A DNA stretch of 64,000 nucleotides from Verrucomicrobiaceae bacterium (GCA_016713035.1 JADJPW010000001.1:744001-808000); one strand, 5' to 3'. Shown: positions 7,800 through 17,134, numbered from the stretch's first letter. The notes: generated by a model not told the origin, from the sequence alone. Translations and numbers: made by a program.

Positions 7800-9974
7800 T
7801 CACTTCAGCCACTTCCGCAGGAACTCATACGTCCCCACACCATGGATCATGTGGGGACCATCGAAGTGCTCGATCTCGGCGCGGTCACCGATGCCGAGCT
7901 TGTTGTAGAGGCGGCGCACTTTGGCGAACTCGTAGTTCACCCATTCGTCGGTGCCCACGCCGTCATTGTGGCCGCGCTCGACCATGAAGGGACGCGGGGC
8001 GATGAGGGCCGCCATTTCCGCGTAGTTGTAGGTGCGGCCCATGTTCCATTCCCAGATCTCGTATTCGTGCGTGTGGATGTAGCTCATCGGCATGTCACTG
8101 CTCACGCACTTGCGCACCCATTCATTAAAATCACCGCTGCAAATGCTCAGGCAGTAGTCTGGCAGCACCGCTGGCGTGCGCATGGCGCTTTTCCCACCGT
8201 AGCTCAGGCCGTAGAAGGCGATCTTTTCTGGCTGTGCAAAGGGCTGCGCCTTTAGCCACTCTAGGATGCGCTGATGCTGGCCATTGATGACGCTGTAAAG
8301 AGTGAGCCCTAGAGGATTGAGCTTCCGCTGGAGCGTGCGGAAGGCATGCATGCCGCGATACGGATTATGCGGAGCGAAGGTGACGAATCCCTCCTCTGCC
8401 AATCGCAGTGTGAAGGCCTGATAGGCACCAAAGGCACGCTGCGTGGCATCCGTGGTGATCGTGTCCTCTGGGATGCCCTCCAATCCATGCTGGCAGACCA
8501 CGACAGGTCGCCGCTCGCCTGCTTGCAGATTTTTTGGCAAGCAGAGCCATCCCCACGCGAACACATCCTCCCACACATCGAGCGTGACTTCGTAGATCGC
8601 TACTTTGTCCGTCTCTCGCACGAAGCGGCTACGGGCATTCATGGGCAGATTCGGGTCCGGCAGCCGTCCGATGACCTCATTCCAGAAACGATCACGTTCT
8701 TTGGCCGTGTGGGCCTGGTAGTCGGCGAGCGACTTCAGCGGCAGTTTTTTCCAAAACTGCTCATTCCGCTCCGTCTCGGTGCTCACCAGCAGACGCTGCG
8801 TAAAGCTCTCCAACTCACGAATGAGGCGTTTTTGCCGAGTGGGGTCGGTTTTGATCGAAATCGCGTCACCTTGGATCTTCAGCGACTTCAGCGCAGCATC
8901 CGCATTGGCTTTCGGCAGCAGGAAGTGGATGATTTGGTCATTCATTGTCTCCTGCGTGGCGGCCAGGATGCGGCTCGTCGGTGCCAGCACTCTCGCACGG
9001 GCGATTTCGGCCTCAAAAGCGGCCAAATCAGGCGCTGAGAGCCTGCCCGGTGCCGCGATGGCCCGCGTGCCTTTTTCAGCCTCCATCGAGACGACGCGTT
9101 TCGGATAAAAAAGATGCTGAAGCACCAGCGGACGCGGCGCGATGAGGCTAGCGATCTCCGCATCACCGAAATCACGCAGCAGGCCAAAGACATTCCGCTC
9201 GATCGGCTCCTGCCACAGTGCCTCACGCGGTGCGAAGTAGCCCATCGAGTACACGCTGTCGATCCGCTCGTCGATCGCCGCTGCATGCAGCGCCTGCATC
9301 GCCCCCTCCCCTACCCCCGCGATGAGCAGTGGCACCTGCTCTGGCTGCGACTTGAACCAATCCACGATGGATAGCGCCTTCTGCACCTCATAGCCGATGA
9401 TGTGGCGACCCAGCTCATAGCTCTGGCGGTAAACCCACTCGCGGTGCGGCACGTTCGTCTTCACGTTGAATTTCTCATTCGTGCTGAACTCCGTGCCACG
9501 GCTCACCAGCGCCGGGATGACCACCTCGCAGCCCGTCGTCAGCAGCCACTGATCCACCAGCTTCTCCGGCGTGCCGTCGGCATCTGGCAGATAGATCACC
9601 CGCGCATTCGGTTTCGATTTTGGCTGCACATACAGGCCCTCGCCATGCACTCCGTCAAAGACCGGCCACCGCACTCGGAAGACCCGGCACTGCTCCGTCT
9701 CCAGCAGCAGCGCAGGAGAAGCCGTGTCACCGATGAGTTCCAGCGCCGTCACGGGCACACGCTCATCCACGATGCCAATCGCGGCCTTCAGCTTCTCACG
9801 CGTGGGCTGGCGGCTACTCTTGGACTTCTCGATGAGCCGCAGCGCCATCTTGTCGATCCCTGCGACCATTTTTGCCGAGAAATCAGCCTCAGCAGCGAGT
9901 GGCTGTGTGCCGGGCAGAGTCGGCGTGGCAGCCAGCGTGGAGAAAAACGGCAGGAATAGGAGGAAGCAGCGCAT
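7800..9974 (-). CDS. Secreted two-domain alpha/beta hydrolase (acetyl-xylan-esterase/dienelactone-hydrolase-like)
   Basis: This is a predicted exported esterase of about 724 residues. It starts at the ATG at 9974 (MRCFLLFLPFFSTLAA signal peptide). Two hydrolase-like halves are visible. The first has VIPALVSRGTEF, a degenerate GVGEGAMQ elbow and LIAPRPLVLQ. The second has VVCQHGLEG (oxyanion region), the nucleophile elbow GLSYGGKSA, LIAPRPFMVERGHNDGV and a late His in FDGPHMIHG. The first half's GVGEG lacks a serine, so only the C-terminal half looks catalytic. The gene is convergent with the Gfo/Idh/MocA gene, with six bases between them. Substrate is unknown; a carbohydrate acyl ester is a reasonable guess. 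Confidence 0.72.
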   Translation of the reverse strand: MRCFLLFLPFFSTLAATPTLPGTQPLAAEADFSAKMVAGIDKMALRLIEKSKSSRQPTREKLKAAIGIVDERVPVTALELIGDTASPALLLETEQCRVFRVRWPVFDGVHGEGLYVQPKSKPNARVIYLPDADGTPEKLVDQWLLTTGCEVVIPALVSRGTEFSTNEKFNVKTNVPHREWVYRQSYELGRHIIGYEVQKALSIVDWFKSQPEQVPLLIAGVGEGAMQALHAAAIDERIDSVYSMGYFAPREALWQEPIERNVFGLLRDFGDAEIASLIAPRPLVLQHLFYPKRVVSMEAEKGTRAIAAPGRLSAPDLAAFEAEIARARVLAPTSRILAATQETMNDQIIHFLLPKANADAALKSLKIQGDAISIKTDPTRQKRLIRELESFTQRLLVSTETERNEQFWKKLPLKSLADYQAHTAKERDRFWNEVIGRLPDPNLPMNARSRFVRETDKVAIYEVTLDVWEDVFAWGWLCLPKNLQAGERRPVVVCQHGLEGIPEDTITTDATQRAFGAYQAFTLRLAEEGFVTFAPHNPYRGMHAFRTLQRKLNPLGLTLYSVINGQHQRILEWLKAQPFAQPEKIAFYGLSYGGKSAMRTPAVLPDYCLSICSGDFNEWVRKCVSSDMPMSYIHTHEYEIWEWNMGRTYNYAEMAALIAPRPFMVERGHNDGVGTDEWVNYEFAKVRRLYNKLGIGDRAEIEHFDGPHMIHGVGTYEFLRKWLK

Positions 9975-10037
9975 GAGAGGACAAACGGCCACTCCATGCC
10001 GCGACTTCCATCACAGGGCATCAGAACCCAAGGCGGC

Positions 10038-10874
10038 TTATTTCCCCGCAGATGGGTCTGGCAGTGCCTCCCAGTCCACGTCTTTGATCCAGCGCATTTC
10101 GCGGAAGGCATCCAGATAGGGGCCGAGCTGGGGCTCCTTGAAGATGCCCGCAGCACGGAGCATCCACTCGTTGGCCATCTTGAGATCTTTTTTCGCAAAG
10201 GAAACGGCAGCTCCAGAGAGGTAGTAGGCGGGTGAGTCGTCCATGAAGGTGAAGCTGTCTTTGATGATCTTTTCAGCGACGTCGTAGTTCTTCATCCGGG
10301 CCTCACAGATCACGATACGGAAGAGTGAGAGATGGCGGATGGTCATGGGCAGCTTCGGGAAGTCGGTGATGAGCTTGCGGAAGGCGGCTGCGGCCACGGG
10401 GAAATCATGCCGGGCGAATTCGAGTTCGGCGAGGTTGAAGCGCGGGCCGGGCGATGTGCTATCGAGCTCGAGCGACTTGAGGAACTGCTCTTTGGCGAGA
10501 TCGAAGTCACGCCGACGTGGAGCGAGATACACATCACCACGCATGGTGTAGATGAGTGAGACCTTCGGGGCGAGCTTCTCGGCCTCTTCGAGCTTACTGA
10601 GGGCTCCGGTGTAGCGATTTTCTTTCCGCGCTTTCTGAGCCTCTTCCAGCAGGACACCGACTTTTTGCGCAACATCGGGCGGGATCGAGTCGCCGAGGGC
10701 CTGGATGAGCGGAGAGACCGCAGGCTCGCCCGCAGTCGCGGTGCTGGTGCTCGGAGCAGGAGCGGCAGGTGCTGCGGGAGCCGCAGGCGTTGGTGTAGTG
10801 GCCTGTGCAGCGAGAAGGACTGGGAAAAGTGCGTGCGCAGCGACTGCGACTGCGGCGAAGGAGAGTTTTTTCAT
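10038..10874 (-). CDS. Secreted TPR-repeat protein
   Basis: The 278-residue protein has a signal peptide (MKKLSFAAVAVAAHALFPVL) and then a low-complexity Ala/Pro/Thr linker at about residues 26-50. Several TPR-like helices follow: ARKENRYTGALSKLEEAEKL, DFDLAKEQFLKSLELD, RFNLAELEFARHDF, and CEARMKNYDVAEKII. No catalytic motif is visible. It lies between the two-domain hydrolase and the propeller protein in the same direction and may be cotranscribed with them. A periplasmic scaffold role is plausible but unproven. Confidence 0.7.
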   Translation of the reverse strand: MKKLSFAAVAVAAHALFPVLLAAQATTPTPAAPAAPAAPAPSTSTATAGEPAVSPLIQALGDSIPPDVAQKVGVLLEEAQKARKENRYTGALSKLEEAEKLAPKVSLIYTMRGDVYLAPRRRDFDLAKEQFLKSLELDSTSPGPRFNLAELEFARHDFPVAAAAFRKLITDFPKLPMTIRHLSLFRIVICEARMKNYDVAEKIIKDSFTFMDDSPAYYLSGAAVSFAKKDLKMANEWMLRAAGIFKEPQLGPYLDAFREMRWIKDVDWEALPDPSAGK

Positions 10875-10933
10875 ACGAGGCGGAGTGTCTGGACACTGCG
10901 TGTGCTTTCAAGTTTCAAATTGAGCATTTTCAG

Positions 10934-12169
10934 TCACCAAAGGCTCCATGCGACGAGTTCTTTGTCATCCCGTGCGAAGATCTTATTACCCGCGAAGGCG
11001 GGATGTGCCCAGGTTTTGCCGATGACCTGCCAGCGGGCGATTTCTTCACGCCGCTGCGCGGTGATGCGGACATAGACGAGCTCGCCGGAGGCATTGAGCA
11101 GAGCCGCGAGGTCGTGCGCCTCATCCATCCAGACGAGGCTCATCTGCGGATTGCGGTCTTCAGGGGTGAGCTGGCCGTCATCGCTCCAAAGGATACGCCC
11201 AGTGCGGAGCTCGAAGGCCTGGAGGCCACGCTTTTTATCGAGCATGAAGACGGTGCCGTCTTTGCACAGCGGGGCAGACATGAGGCCGCAGATGTTTTTT
11301 TCGTCTTCCCAGAGGAGCGTGGGCTGCGGGCCCAGTCGGAGTGCCTTGGCACCGTGCCAGTAACCGCTGACGAGCAGGATGCCATCCTGATAGAGTGGCT
11401 GGGCGATGCTGACACCGTAGGTGATGGGGTAAGGCCATGACCAAAGCAGTCGGCCCGTGGTGGGATCGAGGCTCTGGATGTTTTTTGGCCCCCAGGCGAT
11501 GAGCTGGCGGCTGCCGGTATGGGTGATGAGTTCCGGTGTGCAATATCCAGCCGGATCTGGGCCACCGCGCCAGATCTCCACGCCGCTATCCGCCTGCAAG
11601 GCGACGACGGAGCCTTCTTTCACACCGACATGGAGCAGCACTCGCTCGGCATCGAGCACAGGTGATGCCGCAAAGCCCCACTGCGGCACGCGTGCCCCGA
11701 GCTCGGCCACGGTGTCTCGCTGCCACAGCACGGTGCCACGCTCCGCATCCAGACAGCAGGCGATGCCGGTCGCCCCCAGGGTCCATGCCTTGCCATGGGC
11801 GAGGGTGACGGAGGCACGCGGGCCGCTACCATACTCCATGCTGCCGTAGTCGGCGGCGTAGTGGTGCTCCCAGAGCTGCTTGCCACTGGCTGCGTCGATG
11901 CAGAGCACGCGCTCGATTCCCTGCGGCTGTTTTTGCCGATCCATGACATACACGCGGCCATCACTGACCGTGACCCCGCCGTATCCTGGACCGATGGGCA
12001 GCCGCCAGAGCCGCTGCGGCTCACGCTTGGCAAAATCTGCCGGGAGTGCCGGTGGATTCCAGCGGCCATCCGCAGCAGCACCACGCCAGCGCGGCCAGTC
12101 CTGCGCTCGGAGCGCGGGGAGGATGCTGAAACAACAAAGACTCCAATAGACGAAACGAAACACAGTCAT
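10934..12169 (-). CDS. Secreted PQQ-like beta-propeller protein
   Basis: This is a predicted periplasmic protein of about 411 residues made of PQQ/BamB-type propeller blades. From the ATG at 12169 it has a signal peptide ending near LPALRAQ, then the DWPRWRG motif that starts many of these proteins in Planctomycetes and Verrucomicrobia. Blade signatures recur: CIDAASGKQLWEHHY, CLDAERGTVLWQRD, ALQADSGVEIWRGG, SLDPTTGRLLW, AFELRTGRILW. No enzyme active site is evident, so a binding or scaffolding role is inferred. It lies directly upstream of the TPR gene in the same direction. Confidence 0.82.
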   Translation of the reverse strand: MTVFRFVYWSLCCFSILPALRAQDWPRWRGAAADGRWNPPALPADFAKREPQRLWRLPIGPGYGGVTVSDGRVYVMDRQKQPQGIERVLCIDAASGKQLWEHHYAADYGSMEYGSGPRASVTLAHGKAWTLGATGIACCLDAERGTVLWQRDTVAELGARVPQWGFAASPVLDAERVLLHVGVKEGSVVALQADSGVEIWRGGPDPAGYCTPELITHTGSRQLIAWGPKNIQSLDPTTGRLLWSWPYPITYGVSIAQPLYQDGILLVSGYWHGAKALRLGPQPTLLWEDEKNICGLMSAPLCKDGTVFMLDKKRGLQAFELRTGRILWSDDGQLTPEDRNPQMSLVWMDEAHDLAALLNASGELVYVRITAQRREEIARWQVIGKTWAHPAFAGNKIFARDDKELVAWSLW

Positions 12170-12283
12170 GCAGGGCGAATGATACGACGGCAAAACGCGA
12201 AGATGGCAAAAAAGCGGCACTGAAGAGGCTTAGAAACCAGGAGCGGCCTTGACCATGGGGCGCAGCCCCGCCACTCATGCAGC

Positions 12284-13264
12284 ATGATTTACCGATTGAT
12301 GCTGCTTTGGGCACTGCTGACCTCTGCCACCGTGCTCGTCGCACAAGACACTGGCCCAGCCAAAAACGACCCATCCGTGCCCAAGGATCGCGATACCGTG
12401 CTACGCATCCAGATTTTCCTCGATAAGCACCTCTTTGGCCCAGGGAAGCTCGATGGAGCGATCGGTGAGTTCACTTACAAGGCCGTGGTGAACTACAATT
12501 ACTCACGCGGGCACAAGGATCTCTACAATTGGGACCATGTGAAGTCCGCAGCCGAGGCGGAGGTGCCGGTGATCTTCGCTGCCTACAAAGTGAAGGCCGA
12601 TGTGCTGAAGTACATCAACAAAGATCTGCCCGATGATCCTGAAAAGCAGTCCGAGTTCCCCTACATGGCCTACCGCAGTCTCTCGGAGCTGGTGGCAGAG
12701 CGTTTCCACACGGACGAGAGCTTTTTGGCAAAGATCAATCCCGGCAAAAACATCGACGCGATGAAGGCCGGGGCCATCATTGTGGTGCCAAACATCCGCA
12801 GCTTTAAAATCGAAGAAGTGAAGGCCATGCAGACCTTTGCTACGGACAAGACGCTGGCTGCTCGGACCATCGTGGTGGACACTGTGGAGCGTATGGCCGC
12901 CATCTACACACCGGATGAGGAAATGATCGCCGCCTTCCCCATCACTCCAGGGAAGCCGCAATTCATCCCCACCGGTGTATGGAAGATCCAGAGCATGATG
13001 ACGACGCCCAGCTTCCGCTACGACAAGAAATTCCTCGAAGAAGGCGTGCGTGGCGATGAGGCCTTTCACCTGCCACCGGGGCCCAATAGCCCCATCGGCG
13101 TCATTTGGTGTGGACTGAGCAAAAGCGGCATCGGCCTGCATGGCACCGCCCAGCCACGCACCATCGGTCGCACACGCAGCGCGGGCTGCGTCCGCCTCGC
13201 GAACTGGGATGCCATCCGCCTGCCCGGCCTCATCCGCCCTGGGGCCAAAGTGATCGTGAAATGA
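12284..13264 (+). CDS. L,D-transpeptidase (ErfK/YkuD family) with LysM and binding domains
   Basis: This is a periplasmic cysteine transpeptidase that crosslinks peptidoglycan or anchors proteins to it. A signal peptide (MIYRLMLLWALLTSATVLVA) is followed by a peptidoglycan-binding-like segment (RIQIFLDKHLFGPGKLDGAI), a LysM-like stretch (FLAKINPGKNIDAMKAGAII), and the YkuD domain with IGLHGTAQP and the active-site SAGCVRLAN near the C-terminus. The 326-residue length and domain order match such enzymes. It is followed by the diadenylate cyclase gene with a short gap; a second L,D-transpeptidase gene is at 61940. Confidence 0.9.
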   Translation: MIYRLMLLWALLTSATVLVAQDTGPAKNDPSVPKDRDTVLRIQIFLDKHLFGPGKLDGAIGEFTYKAVVNYNYSRGHKDLYNWDHVKSAAEAEVPVIFAAYKVKADVLKYINKDLPDDPEKQSEFPYMAYRSLSELVAERFHTDESFLAKINPGKNIDAMKAGAIIVVPNIRSFKIEEVKAMQTFATDKTLAARTIVVDTVERMAAIYTPDEEMIAAFPITPGKPQFIPTGVWKIQSMMTTPSFRYDKKFLEEGVRGDEAFHLPPGPNSPIGVIWCGLSKSGIGLHGTAQPRTIGRTRSAGCVRLANWDAIRLPGLIRPGAKVIVK

Positions 13265-13318
13265 CGCACCCGCCTTGCCATTTCATCCCCGCCCTGCATC
13301 ATCCACGCACCGGACTGC

Positions 13319-14140
13319 ATGCCTGAATTTCTGACAACCCATTGGCGCGACGGCGTGGAGATCCTCATCCTCGCCGCGCTGGCCTATCATGGGTATCTTT
13401 TCTTCCGTGCCACCCGTGGCGCACGCATCCTCACCGGGCTGCTGATGCTGCTACTCGGCCTCGCACTCATCGCGCTGCTGCTAGACCTCGCCGTCATCAC
13501 TTGGCTGCTGCAAAGAGTGTCCGTCTTCCTCGCCATCGCCCTGGTGGTGCTCTTCCAGCCAGAGCTGCGACGTGTTTTGGCAGAATTGGGCAGTCACCGC
13601 ATCTTCTCCTTCAATCGCCCGGACCCCGAGGCACTGGATATCCTGATGGAGGCCATGCAGCAGCTCTCGAAGCGCCGCTGCGGTGCCCTCTTTGCACTGA
13701 AGCGTGGCATCGACCTGAAGCCCTTTGCAGAATCCGGCGTGGAGATGGACGCCAAGCTCTCCACCGAGCTCATTGGCACTCTTTTTCATCCAAAGACCGT
13801 CCTACACGATGGCGGCGTGATCATCGACCAGGGCCGCATCGCCAGTGCGGGCTGCGTCTTCCCCGTCAGCCAGCGTGACATCCAGGACCGCGCCATCGGC
13901 CTACGCCACCGAGCAGGCATGGGCATCACGGAGGAGACCGATGCCATCGCCCTCGTCGTCAGTGAAGAAACCGGCGCACTCTCCCTCTGCTACCACGGCA
14001 AGCTCGAGCACGATCTGGAGCCCGATGAGCTGCGCTCCCGCATCAATGAGATCCTCTTCGGCGAAGGCTCCGATGATCGCAGCACCGCAGAAACCACCAA
14101 AGACAAGGAGGATGCCCATGAGCCCGATCACGCGATTTAA
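13319..14140 (+). CDS. cdaA: Diadenylate cyclase CdaA/DacA (makes c-di-AMP)
   Basis: This is a membrane-bound enzyme joining two ATP into c-di-AMP, a signal in osmolyte and cell-wall control. Three N-terminal transmembrane helices lie at about residues 12-75 (IAALLLDLAVITWLLQRVSV is part). The DAC (DisA_N) domain then carries LHDGGVII, where most family members have DGA, and LRHRAGMGI for the RHR motif, then TDAIALVVSEETG. Length 273 residues matches CdaA. The C-terminus overlaps the start of a tiny YbbR-like gene, as cdaA and cdaR are paired elsewhere. The Ala-to-Gly change in the DGA motif is worth noting but need not abolish activity. Confidence 0.9.
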   Translation: MPEFLTTHWRDGVEILILAALAYHGYLFFRATRGARILTGLLMLLLGLALIALLLDLAVITWLLQRVSVFLAIALVVLFQPELRRVLAELGSHRIFSFNRPDPEALDILMEAMQQLSKRRCGALFALKRGIDLKPFAESGVEMDAKLSTELIGTLFHPKTVLHDGGVIIDQGRIASAGCVFPVSQRDIQDRAIGLRHRAGMGITEETDAIALVVSEETGALSLCYHGKLEHDLEPDELRSRINEILFGEGSDDRSTAETTKDKEDAHEPDHAI

Positions 14141-14306
14141 AGACATGCTCGTGCGGAACTGGCGTGAGAAGATCATCGCCCTCGTCCTAGCCTTCCTCTT
14201 TTGGTTCATGATCAAAGCGCAGATCACCCAGCCCCAGATGCCGCAATGGCAACAACACGCCTGGCCCCCGCGTGATCCCAGCGTAGCACCTGCGATCGTG
14301 CGCTGA
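14118..14306 (+). CDS. Tiny YbbR/CdaR-like membrane-anchor protein
   Basis: The 62-residue protein overlaps the end of cdaA by 23 bases in another frame, with AAGGAGG six bases before the ATG at 14118. It opens FKDMLVRNWREKIIALVLA followed by FLFWFMIKAQ, the membrane anchor typical of YbbR/CdaR proteins (which regulate CdaA), but stops before any YbbR repeat; the remainder is a short Gln/Pro-rich tail. It could be a reduced CdaR or an unrelated small partner. An upstream in-frame ATG at 14112 is also possible. The next gene is convergent, one base away. Confidence 0.62.
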   Translation: MSPITRFKDMLVRNWREKIIALVLAFLFWFMIKAQITQPQMPQWQQHAWPPRDPSVAPAIVR

Positions 14307-14307
14307 C

Positions 14308-15651
14308 TCAGATCAGCTCCGCCATCGGCAAATGCGAATCCACGAGGTACTGCGGCCTGCCACTGTGATCCGGCAGCGTGACCTTGCTCACGTCGATACC
14401 GAGCTGACGGTAAAGGGTGGCAAAAATCTCGCCAAAGGCCACCGGGCGGTCCGCAGGCTCCGCCGCATGCTTATCCGTCGAGCCGATGACCTGACCATGA
14501 CGCATGCCGCCACAGGCGAGCAGCGCACTATTCACCCGTGGCCAGTGATCACGGCCCGCCTTGGGATTGATCGTCGGTGTGCGACCAAACTCTCCCCAGC
14601 AGATCACGCTCACATCTTGATCCATGCCACGCTCATGCAGATCGGTGATCAGCGCCGTGAGCCCTGCATCTAGCAGCGGCAGATCTTCACGGAGCTGGCC
14701 AAAATTGTTCGAGTGGTAGTCCCAGCGGCTGAATCCCAGCGTCACCACACGTGCCCCCGCCTCCACCAGCCTGCGAGCCGCCAGAAAGTGACTCGTCAGA
14801 CGCGGCCCACCATCATCGCGATTGCGATTCTCTCCCTTGCCATAGCGCTCCACGATACGCGGGTCCTCCCGGCTCAAATCGAGTGCATGGAGCAGTTTCG
14901 GGCTCGTCAGCACATCCAGCGCCTGCTGGTGAAACACATCCACCCCGCCGATCAACCCACTCGCGTCCATATCACGGCGCAGCGTGTCAAAACTGGCCAG
15001 CAGCGCCTTGCGATCATGCAGCCGATCCAGCGAGATGTTTTTCAGTTCCATATCACCCGTGCCGCCCTCACGATTTGGCTGAAAAGGTGCATTCGAGACA
15101 CCTGTAAAGCCCGCAGCCCCATTATCCGCCCACGGCATGTGCCCCATCTTGGGCGACAGCCCCACAAAGGATGGCATCGAAGGCGTCACACCACCCAATA
15201 GCCGCGAAACACAGGCCCCCATCGACGGCCAGCCGCCCGGCGGCTGTTGCTTGGTTGCACGACCCGTCAGGCACTGAAAAGCATCATGTCGCCCCTCCGA
15301 GTCATGAATGGAGCGGATCAGCGAGCTGCGATCCATCATCCGCGCCAGACGCGGCAGATGCTCACAGAGCTGGATACCAGGCACATTCGTCGAGATGGGC
15401 TTAAACTCGCCCCGAATCTCCGCCGGAGCATCCGGCTTCATATCCCACATATCCTGATGCGGTGGCCCACCGGGCAAAAAGACCATGATGACCGCCTTAT
15501 GCCTACTGCCAGCCTTTGTCGCAGATTCAGCCCGCAGCAAATCGGTCAAAGACAGCCCACCCATCGCCAATCCCCCCACACGGAGAAAATCACGCCGCGA
15601 GACTCCATCACAGAAGCCTTGATGAACCGAAGAAGAACGAATCGAGAGCAT
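14308..15651 (-). CDS. DUF1501 protein, Tat-exported (sulfatase-fold-like)
   Basis: This family of exported proteins with an alkaline-phosphatase/sulfatase-like fold is very abundant in Planctomycetes and Verrucomicrobia, usually near DUF1549 cytochrome proteins. I start at the ATG at 15651 because the Tat signal SRRDFLRVGG then falls near residue 17. Family blocks are clear: VIMVFLPGGPPHQDMWDMKP, LCEHLPRLARMMDR, SIHDSEGRHDAF, SRWDYHSNN, VICWGEFGRTP and GRDHWPRVNSALLACGG. About 447 residues is normal. No DUF1549 partner is adjacent. The biochemical role of the family is not established. Confidence 0.88.
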   Translation of the reverse strand: MLSIRSSSVHQGFCDGVSRRDFLRVGGLAMGGLSLTDLLRAESATKAGSRHKAVIMVFLPGGPPHQDMWDMKPDAPAEIRGEFKPISTNVPGIQLCEHLPRLARMMDRSSLIRSIHDSEGRHDAFQCLTGRATKQQPPGGWPSMGACVSRLLGGVTPSMPSFVGLSPKMGHMPWADNGAAGFTGVSNAPFQPNREGGTGDMELKNISLDRLHDRKALLASFDTLRRDMDASGLIGGVDVFHQQALDVLTSPKLLHALDLSREDPRIVERYGKGENRNRDDGGPRLTSHFLAARRLVEAGARVVTLGFSRWDYHSNNFGQLREDLPLLDAGLTALITDLHERGMDQDVSVICWGEFGRTPTINPKAGRDHWPRVNSALLACGGMRHGQVIGSTDKHAAEPADRPVAFGEIFATLYRQLGIDVSKVTLPDHSGRPQYLVDSHLPMAELI

Positions 15652-15827
15652 ACCACCCCAACCTACGGTCACTTTTCCCTCCTCTTGCTCAGGCTCTCGC
15701 TCTCTCCCTTGCCCGCACGCGATATTCCACCTGATGCGAACATGCACAGAACACCCGAGAACAACACTGGCAGCAACAGCGGATCGCCGTCACTCCACCG
15801 TGAAGATCCAAGCGCATTAAACACGCC

Positions 15828-16283
15828 CTAACTCGCTTCCAACGTCTGCCAGCGGCGGAGCCAGCCACGGCTGAGAGTTTCGACGAGTTGCTCCACGCGG
15901 TCCACCTCGCGGACATGGATGCGCAAGAGAGGGATATTGGTCAGTGCGAAAAGTGCGTTCACGAACATGTCGCGCTCTTTGCGGTCTTTCCGCTCGTGAC
16001 TGTCATCATCCAATTCAATCCCGAGCATAGGCATCCAGTCGTCATTGCGGCAAATGAGGAAATCGACGTGCTTTTGACTGACCTTGTTGAAACCGGAGAG
16101 ATCGCCTTTCGCATGCTGAAAGACATCGGCGAGGCGGGGCTTTACCTGAATGCGGCAGCGATGTTGAGAAATCTGCTCCAAGCAGGCATGAAAGCGGGCC
16201 TCAGTAGGTGTGAGCAATGCTTTGGGCTTATAATGATGCTCCAGAGCGATTCGGGTATCTGTCAGTGGGGCGATGAGTTTCAT
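15828..16283 (-). CDS. DUF2726 protein (nuclease-fold-like)
   Basis: The 151-residue protein shows the DUF2726 pattern: LLTPTEARFHACLEQI, then RIQVKPRLADVFQ, KHVDFLICRNDDWMPMLGIE, then LDDDSHERKDRKERD and LLRIHVREV. The spaced acidic residues with a downstream SH..RK..RD resemble PD-(D/E)XK or Vsr-like nucleases, so a nuclease-related role is inferred only. Its start lies just inside a palindromic TATAAT-containing region, which is probably its promoter. Confidence 0.8.
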   Translation of the reverse strand: MKLIAPLTDTRIALEHHYKPKALLTPTEARFHACLEQISQHRCRIQVKPRLADVFQHAKGDLSGFNKVSQKHVDFLICRNDDWMPMLGIELDDDSHERKDRKERDMFVNALFALTNIPLLRIHVREVDRVEQLVETLSRGWLRRWQTLEAS

Positions 16284-16302
16284 TGGAGGGAGGCGGGTTC
16301 GC

Positions 16303-16328
16303 AGGCTAAATTATAGTAATTATAGCCT
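16303..16328 (-). promoter_or_regulatory. Palindromic AT-rich promoter/operator of the DUF2726 gene
   Basis: On the minus strand this segment reads AGGCTATAATTAC then TATAATTTAGCCT, an imperfect palindrome containing two TATAAT boxes 20 to 45 bases before the ATG at 16283. A -10 element overlapped by an operator is a reasonable reading. No convincing -35 hexamer could be fixed. Confidence 0.45.
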
Positions 16329-16429
16329 AAATCACTCCAGGGATAAACAACAGTTTTGCTCCCAAGACGCAGAACGAGATCAGACTCAGAGGGAGCGAGA
16401 CCGGATGCAGGCGTTCATGGCGATAAAGC

Positions 16430-16457
16430 AAAAGGGACGCCTCGCGGCGTCCCTTTT
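16430..16457 (-). terminator. Terminator of the rpmJ-rpsM-rpsK-rpsD operon
   Basis: A perfect stem GGGACGCC/GGCGTCCC with a four-base loop is flanked by AAAA on one side and TTTT on the other. Read on the minus strand it follows the rpsD stop by about 30 bases and ends in T's. It is symmetrical, so it could also stop transcription coming from the other side. Confidence 0.82.
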
Positions 16458-16488
16458 GGTGGATGATTGAGATGAATCGCTCTCTCGA

Positions 16489-17100
16489 TTAACGGGAGTA
16501 GAGTTCGACGACGAGCTGCTCGTTAGCGATGGGGGCGATTTCTTCGCGCACGGGGACGCGGTTGACGGTGCCCTTCATGGCTTCGCGGTCCACGGTGGTC
16601 CAGTCGGCTCCGGGGCTGCCAGCGGTCATTTCGAGGAACTTGCCGACGAGCTGCTGGCTGCGAGGAGCGGCCTTCACTGCGACGACGTCACCAGGCTTGC
16701 ACTGGAAGCTGGCGATGTTCACGATCTTGCCGTTCACGGTGATGTGGAGGTGAGCGACGAGCTGGCGGGAAGCGAAGCGGGTGTTGGCGAATCCCATGCG
16801 GTAGCAGACGTTGTCGAGGCGGAGCTCGAGCATCTGGAGGAGGATTTCACCGGTCACGCCTTTGCGGCGCTGGGCTTCTGCGAAGAAGCGGCGGAATTGT
16901 TTTTCAAGCACGCCGTATTGGAAGCGGAGCTTCTGCTTTTCGAGCAAGGCGGTGCCGTATTCGGAGGTCTTGCGGCGGGTGTTGCGTGCGCCGTGCTGTC
17001 CAGGGGGGAAGTTGCGGAGTTCGAGTGCTTTGGAGGGGCCGAAAAGCGCGATGCCGAAGCGGCGGGCGATTTTTTCACGAGGTCCAGTGTAACGAGCCAT
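16489..17100 (-). CDS. rpsD: 30S ribosomal protein S4 (uS4)
   Basis: uS4 is a primary 16S rRNA binder that nucleates 30S assembly. The 203-residue product starts MARYTGPREKIARRFG and contains RNFPPGQHG, KLRFQYGVLEKQFRRFF, LLQMLELRLDNVCYRMGFA, then the S4 RNA-binding domain RQLVAHLHITVNGKIVNI, and ends EQLVVELYSR. It has the zinc-free (C-minus) N-terminal form. It is last in the four-gene ribosomal operon and is followed by a terminator. rpoA and rplQ, which often follow rpsD, are not here. Confidence 0.97.
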   Translation of the reverse strand: MARYTGPREKIARRFGIALFGPSKALELRNFPPGQHGARNTRRKTSEYGTALLEKQKLRFQYGVLEKQFRRFFAEAQRRKGVTGEILLQMLELRLDNVCYRMGFANTRFASRQLVAHLHITVNGKIVNIASFQCKPGDVVAVKAAPRSQQLVGKFLEMTAGSPGADWTTVDREAMKGTVNRVPVREEIAPIANEQLVVELYSR

Positions 17101-17134
17101 GAGTCAGTAGATAAAAGAGGTGAGTGTGAAAAAA

